Origin: Spirochaetia bacterium
Lineage (GTDB): Bacteria; Spirochaetota; Spirochaetia; Sphaerochaetales; Sphaerochaetaceae
Direction of reading: 5' to 3'
DNA length: 64,000 nt
Assembly: GCA_022482625.1 (NCBI GenBank)
Contig: JAKVOU010000001.1
Location: 744,001-808,000 of the forward strand
Position numbers and translations under genes: made by a program. Below, piece by piece: positions 43,689 to 51,988 of this stretch (the stretch's first letter is position 1; every line of letters starts with the position of its first letter). The notes under the pieces are model-generated. The model searched no databases, was not told where the DNA came from, and saw only the letters and a program-made list of their open reading frames with translations.

Positions 43689-45080
43689 ATGGAACAAGAC
43701 AAATCATCATTCCTTGGAACGGAAGATGTAAAATCACTACTTTGGCGACTTTCGCTTCCGGCATTCATCGGCATGGGCAGCAATGCATTGTACAACCTGG
43801 TCGATACCATTTTTGTAGGAAGGGGAATGGGAGCGACAGGTATCGCAGCCTTGAGCATTGCGTTTCCGATGCAGATGCTCATCGGGGCCTTTTCCCTTAC
43901 TTTCGGAGTAGGCGGTGCCTCATTGATGTCCATCAGATTAGGACAAGGCAATGAAAAGGCAGCAAAACAGATTGCAGGCAATTCCTTCGTATTCGGAGAG
44001 ATAATTGCCGTACTTCTTCTCTTGTGCACATATCTGTTCATGGATCCGATACTGAGGATACTGGGAGCATCCCAACAGATTGCGCCTTACACACAAAGCT
44101 ACCTTTCGATCATCATGATCGGAGGTATACCTCTCACCTTCTCCATGATTACCAACAATCAGCTTCGGGCACAGGGTGACGCAAAGGACGCTATGAGTAC
44201 CATGCTTCTGGGTACATTCATAAACATAGCACTTGATCCCATTTTTATATTCGGGCTGAAAATGGGTATCAGAGGAGCAGCTCTGGCAACTATCATCAGT
44301 CAGTTTTCCAGTGCAGCGCTTGCAGTATATTTCCTTGTATCGGCAAAGAAATCATTGAAACTTGACAAGACATCGTTCATTGTAAAATGGGAAAACCTGA
44401 CACAAACCGTCTCACTCGGCATGGCAACTTTCATCAGACAAATCGGCATGAGTCTTGTTGCTCTGGTAGTCAATCTTTCCCTTGCCAGATATGGAGGAGA
44501 CATGTCCATAGCGGCCTATGGTATGATCAACCGGTTGACAGCATTCTTTACGATGCCTCTTATGGGCATAGCACAAGGACTGCAACCTCTCGCCGGCTAT
44601 AATTTCGGAGCAGGCAAGTACGACAGGATGAAAAAGGGAGTACAGTACAGCATTGTTGCAACAGGTACGCTGGCGCTCATTACCATGTTCCTGTGCATAC
44701 CCTTCCCCACACTGATGCTTCGCCTTTTTACAAACAACAGCCAATTGCTGGCATTGGGAGGTTCAGCATCACGGATTATCTTTGCAGCCTACCTTTTCGT
44801 TGCATTGCAGACAATCGGTTCAACTTACTTCCAGGCCATAGGGAAAGGAGGCAAGGCAATGTTGCTCAGTATGTCCAGGCAAATCCTGACGTTCATTCCT
44901 TTGATCCTTTTGCTTCCCAGGTTCCTGCAACTGGAAGGTATCTGGCTCTCTTTTCCTCTTTCAGACTTCCTCTCAGGCCTTCTCTCCATCATTCTGATGT
45001 CAGTAGATATGAAGAAGTTAGGAAAACAAAGGAATATCCCGCCATCTGGCATCGTTGGTAAGGTAATGGAAAAGGAATAA
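43689..45080 (+). CDS. MATE-family multidrug exporter
   Basis: A 463-residue inner-membrane antiporter with twelve helices. Typical blocks: LPAFIGMGSNALYNLVDTIFVGRGMGATGIAALSIAFP, GVGGASLMSIRLGQGNEKAA and GIAQGLQPLAGYNFGAGKYDR. This is the DinF/NorM-type layout of sodium- or proton-driven drug exporters. The start at 43689 has GGAG eight bases upstream, inside the end of marR. The operon ends in a bidirectional terminator at 45176-45213. Confidence 0.92.
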   Translation: MEQDKSSFLGTEDVKSLLWRLSLPAFIGMGSNALYNLVDTIFVGRGMGATGIAALSIAFPMQMLIGAFSLTFGVGGASLMSIRLGQGNEKAAKQIAGNSFVFGEIIAVLLLLCTYLFMDPILRILGASQQIAPYTQSYLSIIMIGGIPLTFSMITNNQLRAQGDAKDAMSTMLLGTFINIALDPIFIFGLKMGIRGAALATIISQFSSAALAVYFLVSAKKSLKLDKTSFIVKWENLTQTVSLGMATFIRQIGMSLVALVVNLSLARYGGDMSIAAYGMINRLTAFFTMPLMGIAQGLQPLAGYNFGAGKYDRMKKGVQYSIVATGTLALITMFLCIPFPTLMLRLFTNNSQLLALGGSASRIIFAAYLFVALQTIGSTYFQAIGKGGKAMLLSMSRQILTFIPLILLLPRFLQLEGIWLSFPLSDFLSGLLSIILMSVDMKKLGKQRNIPPSGIVGKVMEKE

Positions 45081-45175
45081 AAGTACATGGCCCCTATCAG
45101 GAGACAAAACACTATAGACAACTGTTTGTTCAACTGTGTAAAGCAATGGATATAAGAATTACTGCATATTAAGAG

Positions 45176-45213
45176 AAACATGCTGCAAGCACCTAGTGTC
45201 CTGCAGCATGTTT
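45176..45213. terminator. Bidirectional terminator between MATE and alpha-xylosidase genes
   Basis: A 12-bp stem, AAACATGCTGCA (45176-45187) and TGCAGCATGTTT (45202-45213), with T run on both strands. It serves two convergent operons. Confidence 0.85.
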
Positions 45214-45233
45214 TATATTCCAATGACAGGATT

Positions 45234-47255
45234 TTACCCTAATACATACTGTTTTCTATCGGCTTTTATCCAAACAGGCAAGCTGGTCACAGGATATGTT
45301 TCACGGTACCACCGACCTTCTGATTCTACCGTACGCCTGTCCAAGGCATGGACCCAAACTCCCTGAGGCAGATAATATTCTACCGTTCCGTCATAGGTAA
45401 AAACAGGAGCAACAAGCACGTCCGGCCCCAGCATATACTGACGGTCAAGACCGGTACAGGTAGGATCTTCAGGATATTCCAACATCATTGCGCGAAGTAC
45501 AGGAACGCCGGTTTCATGTGATTCGACTGCACATTGCATCAGATAATCTGTCATTTTACGTTTCAATGAAAGGAAAATCCGAGCAACCTCGCTCGCTTCT
45601 TCATCGATGCTCCAAGGCACACGATAGGAATTGCTGCCATGCAGGCGGCTATGTGAACTGAGCAAGCCGAATTGGAGCCATCGCTTGAACACCACAGGAT
45701 CTGGCTTCCCTTCGAATCCACCGATATCATGGCTCCAGAAACCGAACCCACATAGACCAAGGCTCAATCCTCCTCTCAGAGATTCGGCCATCGCCTCAAA
45801 GGTAGATTCGCAGTCACCACCCCAGTGGACAGGAAACTGCTGGCATCCTACGGTAGCACTGCGCGCAAAGACACAGGCTTCACCCTTGCCTTTCTTTTGC
45901 TCCAGCAACTCAAATACCGTCTTGTTGTACAAGTAGGTATAGTAATTGTGCATCCGAGCAGGATCACTGCCATCACGGTAGACTACGTGTTTTGGAATTC
46001 GTTCTCCGAAATCCGTCTTGAAGCAATCAACACCAAGATCAACCAACTCAGCCAATTTTTGCTGATACCATCGGCATGCCTCAGGAACTGAGAAATCCAC
46101 GATAGCCATTCCTGGTTGCCACATATCTGTCTGCCAGACATCGCCATTTTCCTTAGTAAGCAGATAGCCGTTCTTTTTACCTTCTTCAAAAAGCCGGGAC
46201 CGTTGGGCAATATATGGATTGATCCAGAGACAGACCTTGATGCCCCTATCATGAATCCGTCTGATCAAGCCTTTAGGATCAGGGAACATAGCTGAATCGA
46301 ACAGAAAATCCGTCCAGTGAAATGCCCGCATCCAAAAACAGTCAAAATGAAACACGGAAACAGGCAGATGACGCTTTTCCATACCATCGAGAAACCCCAT
46401 GACGGTCTTTTCATCATAGTCAGTAGTAAACGAAGTCGAAAGCCAAAGACCGAACGACCATTCGGGAGGCTTTGTCGGTCGTCCGGTCAGCGCAGTATAG
46501 CGTTCAATGATATCCTTCGGTGTCTTTCCACCGATCATATAGTAGACAAGCCGTTCTCCTGCAACGCTGAATTGAATACGGGAAACCTTCTCACTTCCGA
46601 TTTCAAACCCTACCTTATCGGGAGTGTCAACGAACACCCCATAGCCTGCATTGGTCAGATAGAACGGAATGTTCTTGTATGCCTGTTCGCTTGCCGTTCC
46701 TCCGTCCTGATTGTCAATGTCGATACTCTGTCCGTTCTTGATGAACGTGCCGAAACGCTCTCCTAAGCCATAGACGCATTCACCGACGCCGAGAGTCAAC
46801 TCATCCTTGATGAACTGTCCTCTCTCTGCGTCGTCCATATAAGCCGTAGACTTCTCCCTGATGTCAGTCAGAGCCTGTCCGGCATAGGACCAGTGGCCGT
46901 TCCACGAGGAGCAAAGGGCCAAGGCAACACTAAGGTTACCAGACGAAAAGTGCACATCTGCATTGTTTATGGCAATTTCCGGTTTTATCGATGTATCAGC
47001 AGCAACGGAAAAATTCGGTCCACATTCCTTCGTCCCGGCAAAATGTGTTACAGAAACCCGTATGACGTCACGGCACGGAGCCGTATAGGTAATGGTAAGC
47101 ATGGAAACATCATTGCAGTCACGTCGGGATCGGATTGCCTTTGATGCTGCATAGACAGTCAGGGACGTATCGGTACGTTCTGCCTCAACTGCCTCAACAG
47201 CAAATTTCGCAGTGACTCCCTTTCGCAGAAGCCAATATCCATTGTTAAATCTCAT
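45234..47255 (-). CDS. yicI: Alpha-xylosidase, GH31 (YicI type)
   Basis: A 673-residue glycoside hydrolase that removes alpha-1,6-linked xylose from the non-reducing end of xyloglucan-type oligosaccharides. The nucleophile is Asp415 in CFKTDFGERIP and the acid/base Asp481 in HWGGDCES, positions that agree almost exactly with Asp416 and Asp482 of E. coli YicI. Other blocks: FHFDCFWMR (substrate pocket of YicI-like enzymes) and GFGFWSHDIGGFEG. No signal peptide, so it acts in the cytoplasm after import. It is the last gene of a binding protein-permease-permease-GH31 operon, starting 6 bases after the permease stop. The YicI-type KTDFGE favours xylosidase over alpha-glucosidase. Confidence 0.93.
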   Translation of the reverse strand: MRFNNGYWLLRKGVTAKFAVEAVEAERTDTSLTVYAASKAIRSRRDCNDVSMLTITYTAPCRDVIRVSVTHFAGTKECGPNFSVAADTSIKPEIAINNADVHFSSGNLSVALALCSSWNGHWSYAGQALTDIREKSTAYMDDAERGQFIKDELTLGVGECVYGLGERFGTFIKNGQSIDIDNQDGGTASEQAYKNIPFYLTNAGYGVFVDTPDKVGFEIGSEKVSRIQFSVAGERLVYYMIGGKTPKDIIERYTALTGRPTKPPEWSFGLWLSTSFTTDYDEKTVMGFLDGMEKRHLPVSVFHFDCFWMRAFHWTDFLFDSAMFPDPKGLIRRIHDRGIKVCLWINPYIAQRSRLFEEGKKNGYLLTKENGDVWQTDMWQPGMAIVDFSVPEACRWYQQKLAELVDLGVDCFKTDFGERIPKHVVYRDGSDPARMHNYYTYLYNKTVFELLEQKKGKGEACVFARSATVGCQQFPVHWGGDCESTFEAMAESLRGGLSLGLCGFGFWSHDIGGFEGKPDPVVFKRWLQFGLLSSHSRLHGSNSYRVPWSIDEEASEVARIFLSLKRKMTDYLMQCAVESHETGVPVLRAMMLEYPEDPTCTGLDRQYMLGPDVLVAPVFTYDGTVEYYLPQGVWVHALDRRTVESEGRWYRETYPVTSLPVWIKADRKQYVLG

Positions 47256-47261
47256 TGTTTG

Positions 47262-48131
47262 CTACCCCTTGATCGCACCAGCGACCATTCCTTCAATTAT
47301 TTTCTTACTGAACAGGAAATAGAAGAGAACTACCGGTGCCATGGTAAGGAGCATGGCAGCCATCATCTTCGGATAATTCGAATTGAATTGCCCGGTGAAC
47401 TGTGTCATCGCAAGAGGAACAGTCTTGTAATTGATGTTGTTGATCAGCACCAAGGCAAACGAGAATTCATTCCAGCAGGCAAAAGTCTGGATGATGGCAA
47501 CGGTCACCAAAATCGGCATGCAGATCGGAAGCAGGATGGAAAACATTGTCCTGACGAATCCGTACCCATCGATTGCTGCAGCTTCCTCGAATTCCTTCGG
47601 GACACTGAGCACGTATCCATGGATCAAGAAAACGGCAATAGGCAAGCCGAATGCTACATAGGGAATGATAAGCGTATACCATTTATCTCCGATACCGAGC
47701 CTGTTGAACACAACATAGATAGGGACCAAAAGTGAATGGATAGGGATCAGCAAACCAAGCAACAACAGCAAAGAAAAAATCTTGCTGCCTCGGAATTTCA
47801 GCCGCCCGAGAAGGTAACCAAGGACATAACCGAACACGATAATCAGAAGAACAGCAAAGACAGTCGTACGGAAACTGCTGAGAAGCGCTGTCCAAATATG
47901 TGCGTCACGGTCATTTGCAACAGCAACGTAATTATCAAACGTCGGTTTGGCAGGAAGAGAGATGATATCGAGCTGGAATGCCCGTTTTTCCTTGAGAGAT
48001 GAATAGAACATCCAAATCAACGGAAAAATGCAACTGAACGAAAAGATAATAAGTATGGCATTGATGAAAAAAGCTCCGACACCACGACCGACACGCATGT
48101 CATTTGAGGAGTGAGAATTCTTTCTGCTCAT
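47262..48131 (-). CDS. Oligosaccharide ABC transporter permease, MalG type
   Basis: A 289-residue CUT1 permease with six helices. The EAA loop reads EFEEAAAIDGYGFVRTMFSILLPICMP near residues 185-211, and the family tail KKIIEGMVAGAIKG closes it. It overlaps the MalF-type gene by 4 bases. By its operon with GH31 and GH94 it should carry a beta-glucan or xyloglucan-type oligosaccharide. No ATPase is encoded nearby. Confidence 0.92.
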   Translation of the reverse strand: MSRKNSHSSNDMRVGRGVGAFFINAILIIFSFSCIFPLIWMFYSSLKEKRAFQLDIISLPAKPTFDNYVAVANDRDAHIWTALLSSFRTTVFAVLLIIVFGYVLGYLLGRLKFRGSKIFSLLLLLGLLIPIHSLLVPIYVVFNRLGIGDKWYTLIIPYVAFGLPIAVFLIHGYVLSVPKEFEEAAAIDGYGFVRTMFSILLPICMPILVTVAIIQTFACWNEFSFALVLINNINYKTVPLAMTQFTGQFNSNYPKMMAAMLLTMAPVVLFYFLFSKKIIEGMVAGAIKG

Positions 48132-49027
48132 AATCCAGCCTCCTCTTTGGAAAAATAGTTAAGCAATGCTCTGGAACCAAGGATAATGGCAAGGCTCAGC
48201 ACAAAGATACCAATAGAGACCGTACTGCCATATCCCATATTGGACTGACGGAAAGAAACGGTATATGCATAAAGTGCCATGACGTTTGAAGCCGTACCAG
48301 GACCTCCGTTCGTCATAATATAAATATGGTCAAAAGCTTTCATATTGCCGGCAATACAAAGCGTAATGCAGACAAAAATCATGTTTTTTGTCAGCGGCAG
48401 CACAATATGGACAGCACGCTGGAAACCACTCGCACCGTCAAGTTCGGCACTTTCAAATATTTCCTGGGGAATTGCAGCAACTGCTGAAAAAAGAATTACC
48501 ATATAATAACCGATGAACTGCCAGATAAGCGGCAAGGAAACCAAAATCAATGCAAATTTTGGTTCATTAAGCCAGACAGACACAAGATCACTTCGTCCGA
48601 TGGCTTTTAGAAACCAATTAAGAAGACCATACCGATAATTATATATCATGGACCAAATAAATCCGATGGCAATTGCGGAAATAGTACTGGGAAAAAATGC
48701 CAGAGTCCGATGGATACCCTTCAGTTTCACAAAACGTGACATAATCATCAGCACAAAGACAAAGGCAAGGCCAATCTGACCTATGATACAGACTACAACC
48801 AGATAAATATTGTGACCGAACGCCTGCCAGAACAGTTTGTCATGAATCATGGAGATATAATTCCCCCATCCGATGAACGTCTTCGCAGGCCCCCCTTTCC
48901 ATTCAAAGAAACTGTAGAATACAGCAACGACCAAGGGTATAAAAACTGAAAAGATATACCAAGCTACCGGTACAAGCAGTAGCAAGAATATCGTTGATTT
49001 TTTCGGTCGTATCATGGTATTGAGCAT
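48128..49027 (-). CDS. Oligosaccharide ABC transporter permease, MalF type
   Basis: A 299-residue CUT1 permease. The start at 49027 has GGGAGGAGG eight bases upstream; the longer frame would run through the hairpin at 49054-49087. Six helices; the EAA motif is IFESAELDGASGFQRAVHIVLPL. Unlike the MalF-type protein of the first sugar operon it lacks the long first periplasmic loop. Partner of the MalG-type protein, with which it overlaps. Confidence 0.92.
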   Translation of the reverse strand: MLNTMIRPKKSTIFLLLLVPVAWYIFSVFIPLVVAVFYSFFEWKGGPAKTFIGWGNYISMIHDKLFWQAFGHNIYLVVVCIIGQIGLAFVFVLMIMSRFVKLKGIHRTLAFFPSTISAIAIGFIWSMIYNYRYGLLNWFLKAIGRSDLVSVWLNEPKFALILVSLPLIWQFIGYYMVILFSAVAAIPQEIFESAELDGASGFQRAVHIVLPLTKNMIFVCITLCIAGNMKAFDHIYIMTNGGPGTASNVMALYAYTVSFRQSNMGYGSTVSIGIFVLSLAIILGSRALLNYFSKEEAGL

Positions 49028-49053
49028 GGATCCCTCCTCCCAGGACAACAAGC

Positions 49054-49087
49054 GGTGTCTGTGGATAATCCGTAATCCACAGACACC
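49054..49087 (-). other. Intercistronic hairpin between binding-protein and permease genes
   Basis: A perfect 13-bp stem, GGTGTCTGTGGAT (49054-49066) and ATCCACAGACACC (49075-49087), 8-base loop. No T run follows on the - strand, so it is more likely an mRNA-stabilising or partial-attenuation element that raises binding-protein output above permease output, as between malE and malF. Confidence 0.65.
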
Positions 49088-49115
49088 TTTCGGCTTCCAA
49101 TGGAAAACTGTCAGG

Positions 49116-50468
49116 TTATTTGTACACTTCCTGATACTTTGACTGAGCATTAGCCGCAACCTGCTCAGGAGTCATATCACCGTTAAGCATTGTCTGCAAA
49201 TCGGTATTCAAGACATCGATGACTGCACTGTTGATATAGGAATCATAGATTTCACATCCAGGATTCTCATAATAGTGATAGAAATCGACAGTAAAGGAAT
49301 CAAGTTTGCTCATATCAACGGCATCAGCCTTGGTAACACAGCTAAGCGCAAAGTTCTGAGCGACATAGTCAGCATACTCGGTACCTGTCAGATACTCGAT
49401 CAAGTCAATGCAGGCAGCCAGTTTTTTCGGATCTGAAGCAACTTTAGAGTTGATAGCCAAACCATATCCCTGCCCGGTATCGTGAGTCCTGTAGGAAGCA
49501 GTGGCACCTTCAGGTTGCGGAAGAACCGCAAAACCGGTGTTGTCCACCAAGTCCTGGTCCGCGTTTGCCTGGATGTAAGATACATCCCAGTTACCACAGA
49601 TTACTGCTGCAGACTGACCAAGGATATAGTAGTCATTTGCATCATTGTTGCTGACAACGTTGAAGTCAGGATTGAAAATACCAGAGCGGAAAATGTTCTG
49701 GGTAAAGCGCAGGGCATCAACAAACTTCTTGTCAGTAAATGCAGCTCCCTTGTTTTCAATCAGGGAATATGTCCAGTCAGAACCGGTAAAACGATCACCG
49801 ATCGTAGAAAGGAAGCAGGAGTCTATCTGCCATTTATCCTTGTTGCCAAAAGTAATGACATATTTGTATCCCTGTTTCTCAAGAGCGGCTTTTGCTTTGA
49901 TCAGTTCATTCCATGTCTCAGGGAACTTGTCATAACCGGCTTTTTTCCAAGCCCTCTTGTCATAGCAAATTACAGCACAGGTTCCTTCAGTAAGAGCCGG
50001 AATTGCATAGCGTTTGCCATCTGAGGTAAACGTATAGAACTTACTTTGGTCATATCTATCGGCATACGGAGATGAAGCAATGGCATCGGTCAGATCTGTG
50101 AGCAATCCCTGCTTTGACCAAGAAGCGGTGTTCATCCCTTGCAGCATAAATACATCGGGAAGATCATTTGCAGCCGAAAGTGTTGCAATTTTCTCCTTGT
50201 ATTCGTTGTTTGCCAGAACATTCTGAACCAAATTGATTTCAGGATGCTTCTGCTGATACTGTTTGATCATGTATCGAAACCCGGTTGCTCCACCATTTCC
50301 GTTCGACTCTTCCTCAGCAGTGGAAAAATGCATCATGTTGATATCACCTGAATACGTTCCACTGGCTGTAGCTTGCGGAGCTGCCGTTTCTTGCTGTCCA
50401 TTGGCAAATGCCAACCAAGGGCTCAATGCAAGCAGGATTCCAAACGTGCATGTAAGTCTTTTGTTCAT
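49116..50468 (-). CDS. Oligosaccharide-binding protein of ABC importer (family 1)
   Basis: Periplasmic sugar-binding protein, 450 residues. Signal peptide MNKRLTCTFGILLALSPWLAFA with cleavage before NGQQETAAP; there is no lipobox Cys at the right place. The mature part shows EKIATLSAANDLPDVFMLQG and WNELIKAKAALEKQGYKYVI, characteristic of the class, with many aromatic residues suited to oligosaccharide binding. GGAGG precedes the ATG. First gene of the operon after lacI; a hairpin separates it from the permeases. Specificity for a cello- or xyloglucan oligosaccharide is inferred from the linked enzymes. Confidence 0.92.
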   Translation of the reverse strand: MNKRLTCTFGILLALSPWLAFANGQQETAAPQATASGTYSGDINMMHFSTAEEESNGNGGATGFRYMIKQYQQKHPEINLVQNVLANNEYKEKIATLSAANDLPDVFMLQGMNTASWSKQGLLTDLTDAIASSPYADRYDQSKFYTFTSDGKRYAIPALTEGTCAVICYDKRAWKKAGYDKFPETWNELIKAKAALEKQGYKYVITFGNKDKWQIDSCFLSTIGDRFTGSDWTYSLIENKGAAFTDKKFVDALRFTQNIFRSGIFNPDFNVVSNNDANDYYILGQSAAVICGNWDVSYIQANADQDLVDNTGFAVLPQPEGATASYRTHDTGQGYGLAINSKVASDPKKLAACIDLIEYLTGTEYADYVAQNFALSCVTKADAVDMSKLDSFTVDFYHYYENPGCEIYDSYINSAVIDVLNTDLQTMLNGDMTPEQVAANAQSKYQEVYK

Positions 50469-50760
50469 TATAAACCTCCTATAAAAGCCAACAGTACTGT
50501 ATTGATAAAGGACTGTCGGCAGTTTTCTTGTTTTCTCACAGAAGCCGCATCAACTGCTTCTCCTATGTCCCCTTGGTAATCAGGAAACGACATTTCCTGA
50601 CCACCATTACTGAGAGATTGAACGGCACTCATTCCACAACATCGAGCCCTGTTATGCCGGCTCCATGGTCATCGGAATAACCAATTTACCTAAACAGGAC
50701 GCATCTGCTGCAGACTGGACCTTGTCTACTTTATCATCCGCTATCAATTCCCCCCTTGCG
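50469..50760. other. Intergenic region between lacI and the importer operon
   Basis: About 290 bases. It holds the importer ribosome site and an 8-bp inverted repeat, TCAGGAAA / TTTCCTGA (50580-50587 and 50593-50600). No copy of the TACTACA operator was found here. A promoter of its own is not obvious, so the importer may be read from the lacI promoter. Confidence 0.45.
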
Positions 50761-51777
50761 TCACGCATCAACAAGCAAATTCCTGACAGAATGCCCCTCC
50801 AGCAACTGCCCCTTCACCCAAATCTCCTTGGGTAAAAACCCTTTCGGATGTTCTATCTGCCCAATCAACTCCCCTGCCATTTCACGTCCCATCGTCATGC
50901 TATCCTGCTTATAGGTCACAAGCGTGGGATGCATCAACGTCGAAAGGAGTATACCGTCATAGCCTACTATACTGATGTCTTTGCCGATCTCAAAACCAGA
51001 TTTCTGCAGGTAACGGATCCCTCCCAAGCTGGCAAAATCATCAGGATAGAATATGCAGGTTGGAGGTTGAGGCAAGGCAAGTAAATTTTCTGTAGCTTCC
51101 TCACATATCTTCGGGTCGTGATATCGTCCATCAACTATGAAATTATCAGGAATATCAACTCCCCATTGCCTGCAAGTAGTAAGAAAAGATCCCAGCCGCC
51201 GTTGATTAACTATGGTACTTTCGCCATGGATTATGGCAATCTTACGGTGTCCTCTCTCAAGTACATACTTGGTAAGTTGTGCCATCCCTTCGATATTGTC
51301 ACTCCTGACGACCGTATGTCCTTCATAATGGAAGTCTAATGTCACCGTCGGTATCGGACTATTTACAAGCTTGAGTACATCAGGACGGGTAAAATCAGCG
51401 GAGACGATAGCCACTCCATCCAAGTTCCTATAGAGGGTATGTTCGTAATAGTCATTTTTTCCTCCCAGGTTCCGGCTGATGAACGTAATATCATACCCTT
51501 TTGCCTCAGCCGTTACCTTGAGGCTCTCAAAGACCGTTGTAAAGAACTCATGCTGCAAGCCACTTCCTGTCGTATCCTCAAACACGACTCCGATGCTATA
51601 GGTACGGTTGGTCTTCAGGGCACGGGCAGCAGCATTCGGCCGATAGCCCATGCGCATGGCAGTGTCCTTTACAAGTTTCTTCTTTTCGCTGCCGATTTCG
51701 GGACTGTCGTTGAGAGCTTTGCTTACTGTAGAAAATGAAACATTACATTCTCTGGCTATGTCCTTCATCGTGACCAT
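50761..51777 (-). CDS. LacI-family regulator of the oligosaccharide locus
   Basis: A 338-residue repressor. The helix-turn-helix is VTMKDIARECNVSFSTVSKALNDSPEIG, the hinge MGYRPNAAARALKTNRTYSIGV, followed by a periplasmic-binding-like core. Start at 51777 with AAGGAG at about 10 bases. It has a consensus-like promoter and an operator directly upstream (51791-51842), so it represses itself; an identical operator governs the divergent GH94 gene. The binding-protein operon lies downstream in the same direction. Confidence 0.92.
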   Translation of the reverse strand: MVTMKDIARECNVSFSTVSKALNDSPEIGSEKKKLVKDTAMRMGYRPNAAARALKTNRTYSIGVVFEDTTGSGLQHEFFTTVFESLKVTAEAKGYDITFISRNLGGKNDYYEHTLYRNLDGVAIVSADFTRPDVLKLVNSPIPTVTLDFHYEGHTVVRSDNIEGMAQLTKYVLERGHRKIAIIHGESTIVNQRRLGSFLTTCRQWGVDIPDNFIVDGRYHDPKICEEATENLLALPQPPTCIFYPDDFASLGGIRYLQKSGFEIGKDISIVGYDGILLSTLMHPTLVTYKQDSMTMGREMAGELIGQIEHPKGFLPKEIWVKGQLLEGHSVRNLLVDA

Positions 51778-51791
51778 CTGCCGATTCTCCT

Positions 51792-51809
51792 TACTACATC
51801 GTTGTAGTA
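51792..51809. promoter_or_regulatory. LacI operator of the regulator/importer side
   Basis: TACTACATCGTTGTAGTA, a palindrome with one imperfect central step. It lies 5 bases downstream of the lacI -10 box. An identical 18-mer occurs at 51938-51955, 146 bp away. Confidence 0.85.
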
Positions 51810-51814
51810 AATTT

Positions 51815-51842
51815 AGTATATATCGTTTGAACAAGATGTCAA
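51815..51842 (-). promoter_or_regulatory. Promoter of the lacI/importer side
   Basis: On the - strand TTGACA (51837-51842), 16-base spacer, TATACT (51815-51820): the same hexamers and spacing as for the first LacI gene (5341-5368). Confidence 0.75.
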
Positions 51843-51896
51843 GATTTTTTTGTTTTTTAATATTTTCTTTACTATATCAAAATTATAAGATTCTAC

Positions 51897-51925
51897 TTTA
51901 CATGGAAAAAAAATGAACTTATAAT
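51897..51925 (+). promoter_or_regulatory. Promoter of the GH94 phosphorylase gene
   Basis: TTTACA (51897-51902), 17-base spacer, TATAAT (51920-51925), pointing to GH94. The operator at 51938-51955 lies just downstream. Confidence 0.75.
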
Positions 51926-51937
51926 CTAGACAATCAC

Positions 51938-51955
51938 TACTACATCGTTGTAGTA
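51938..51955. promoter_or_regulatory. LacI operator of the GH94 side
   Basis: TACTACATCGTTGTAGTA, identical to 51792-51809, placed over the first transcribed bases of the GH94 gene. The pair ties both operons to one repressor. Confidence 0.85.
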
Positions 51956-51988
51956 CTATAGGTACAAAAAAACTCAGGGGGTATTGGA

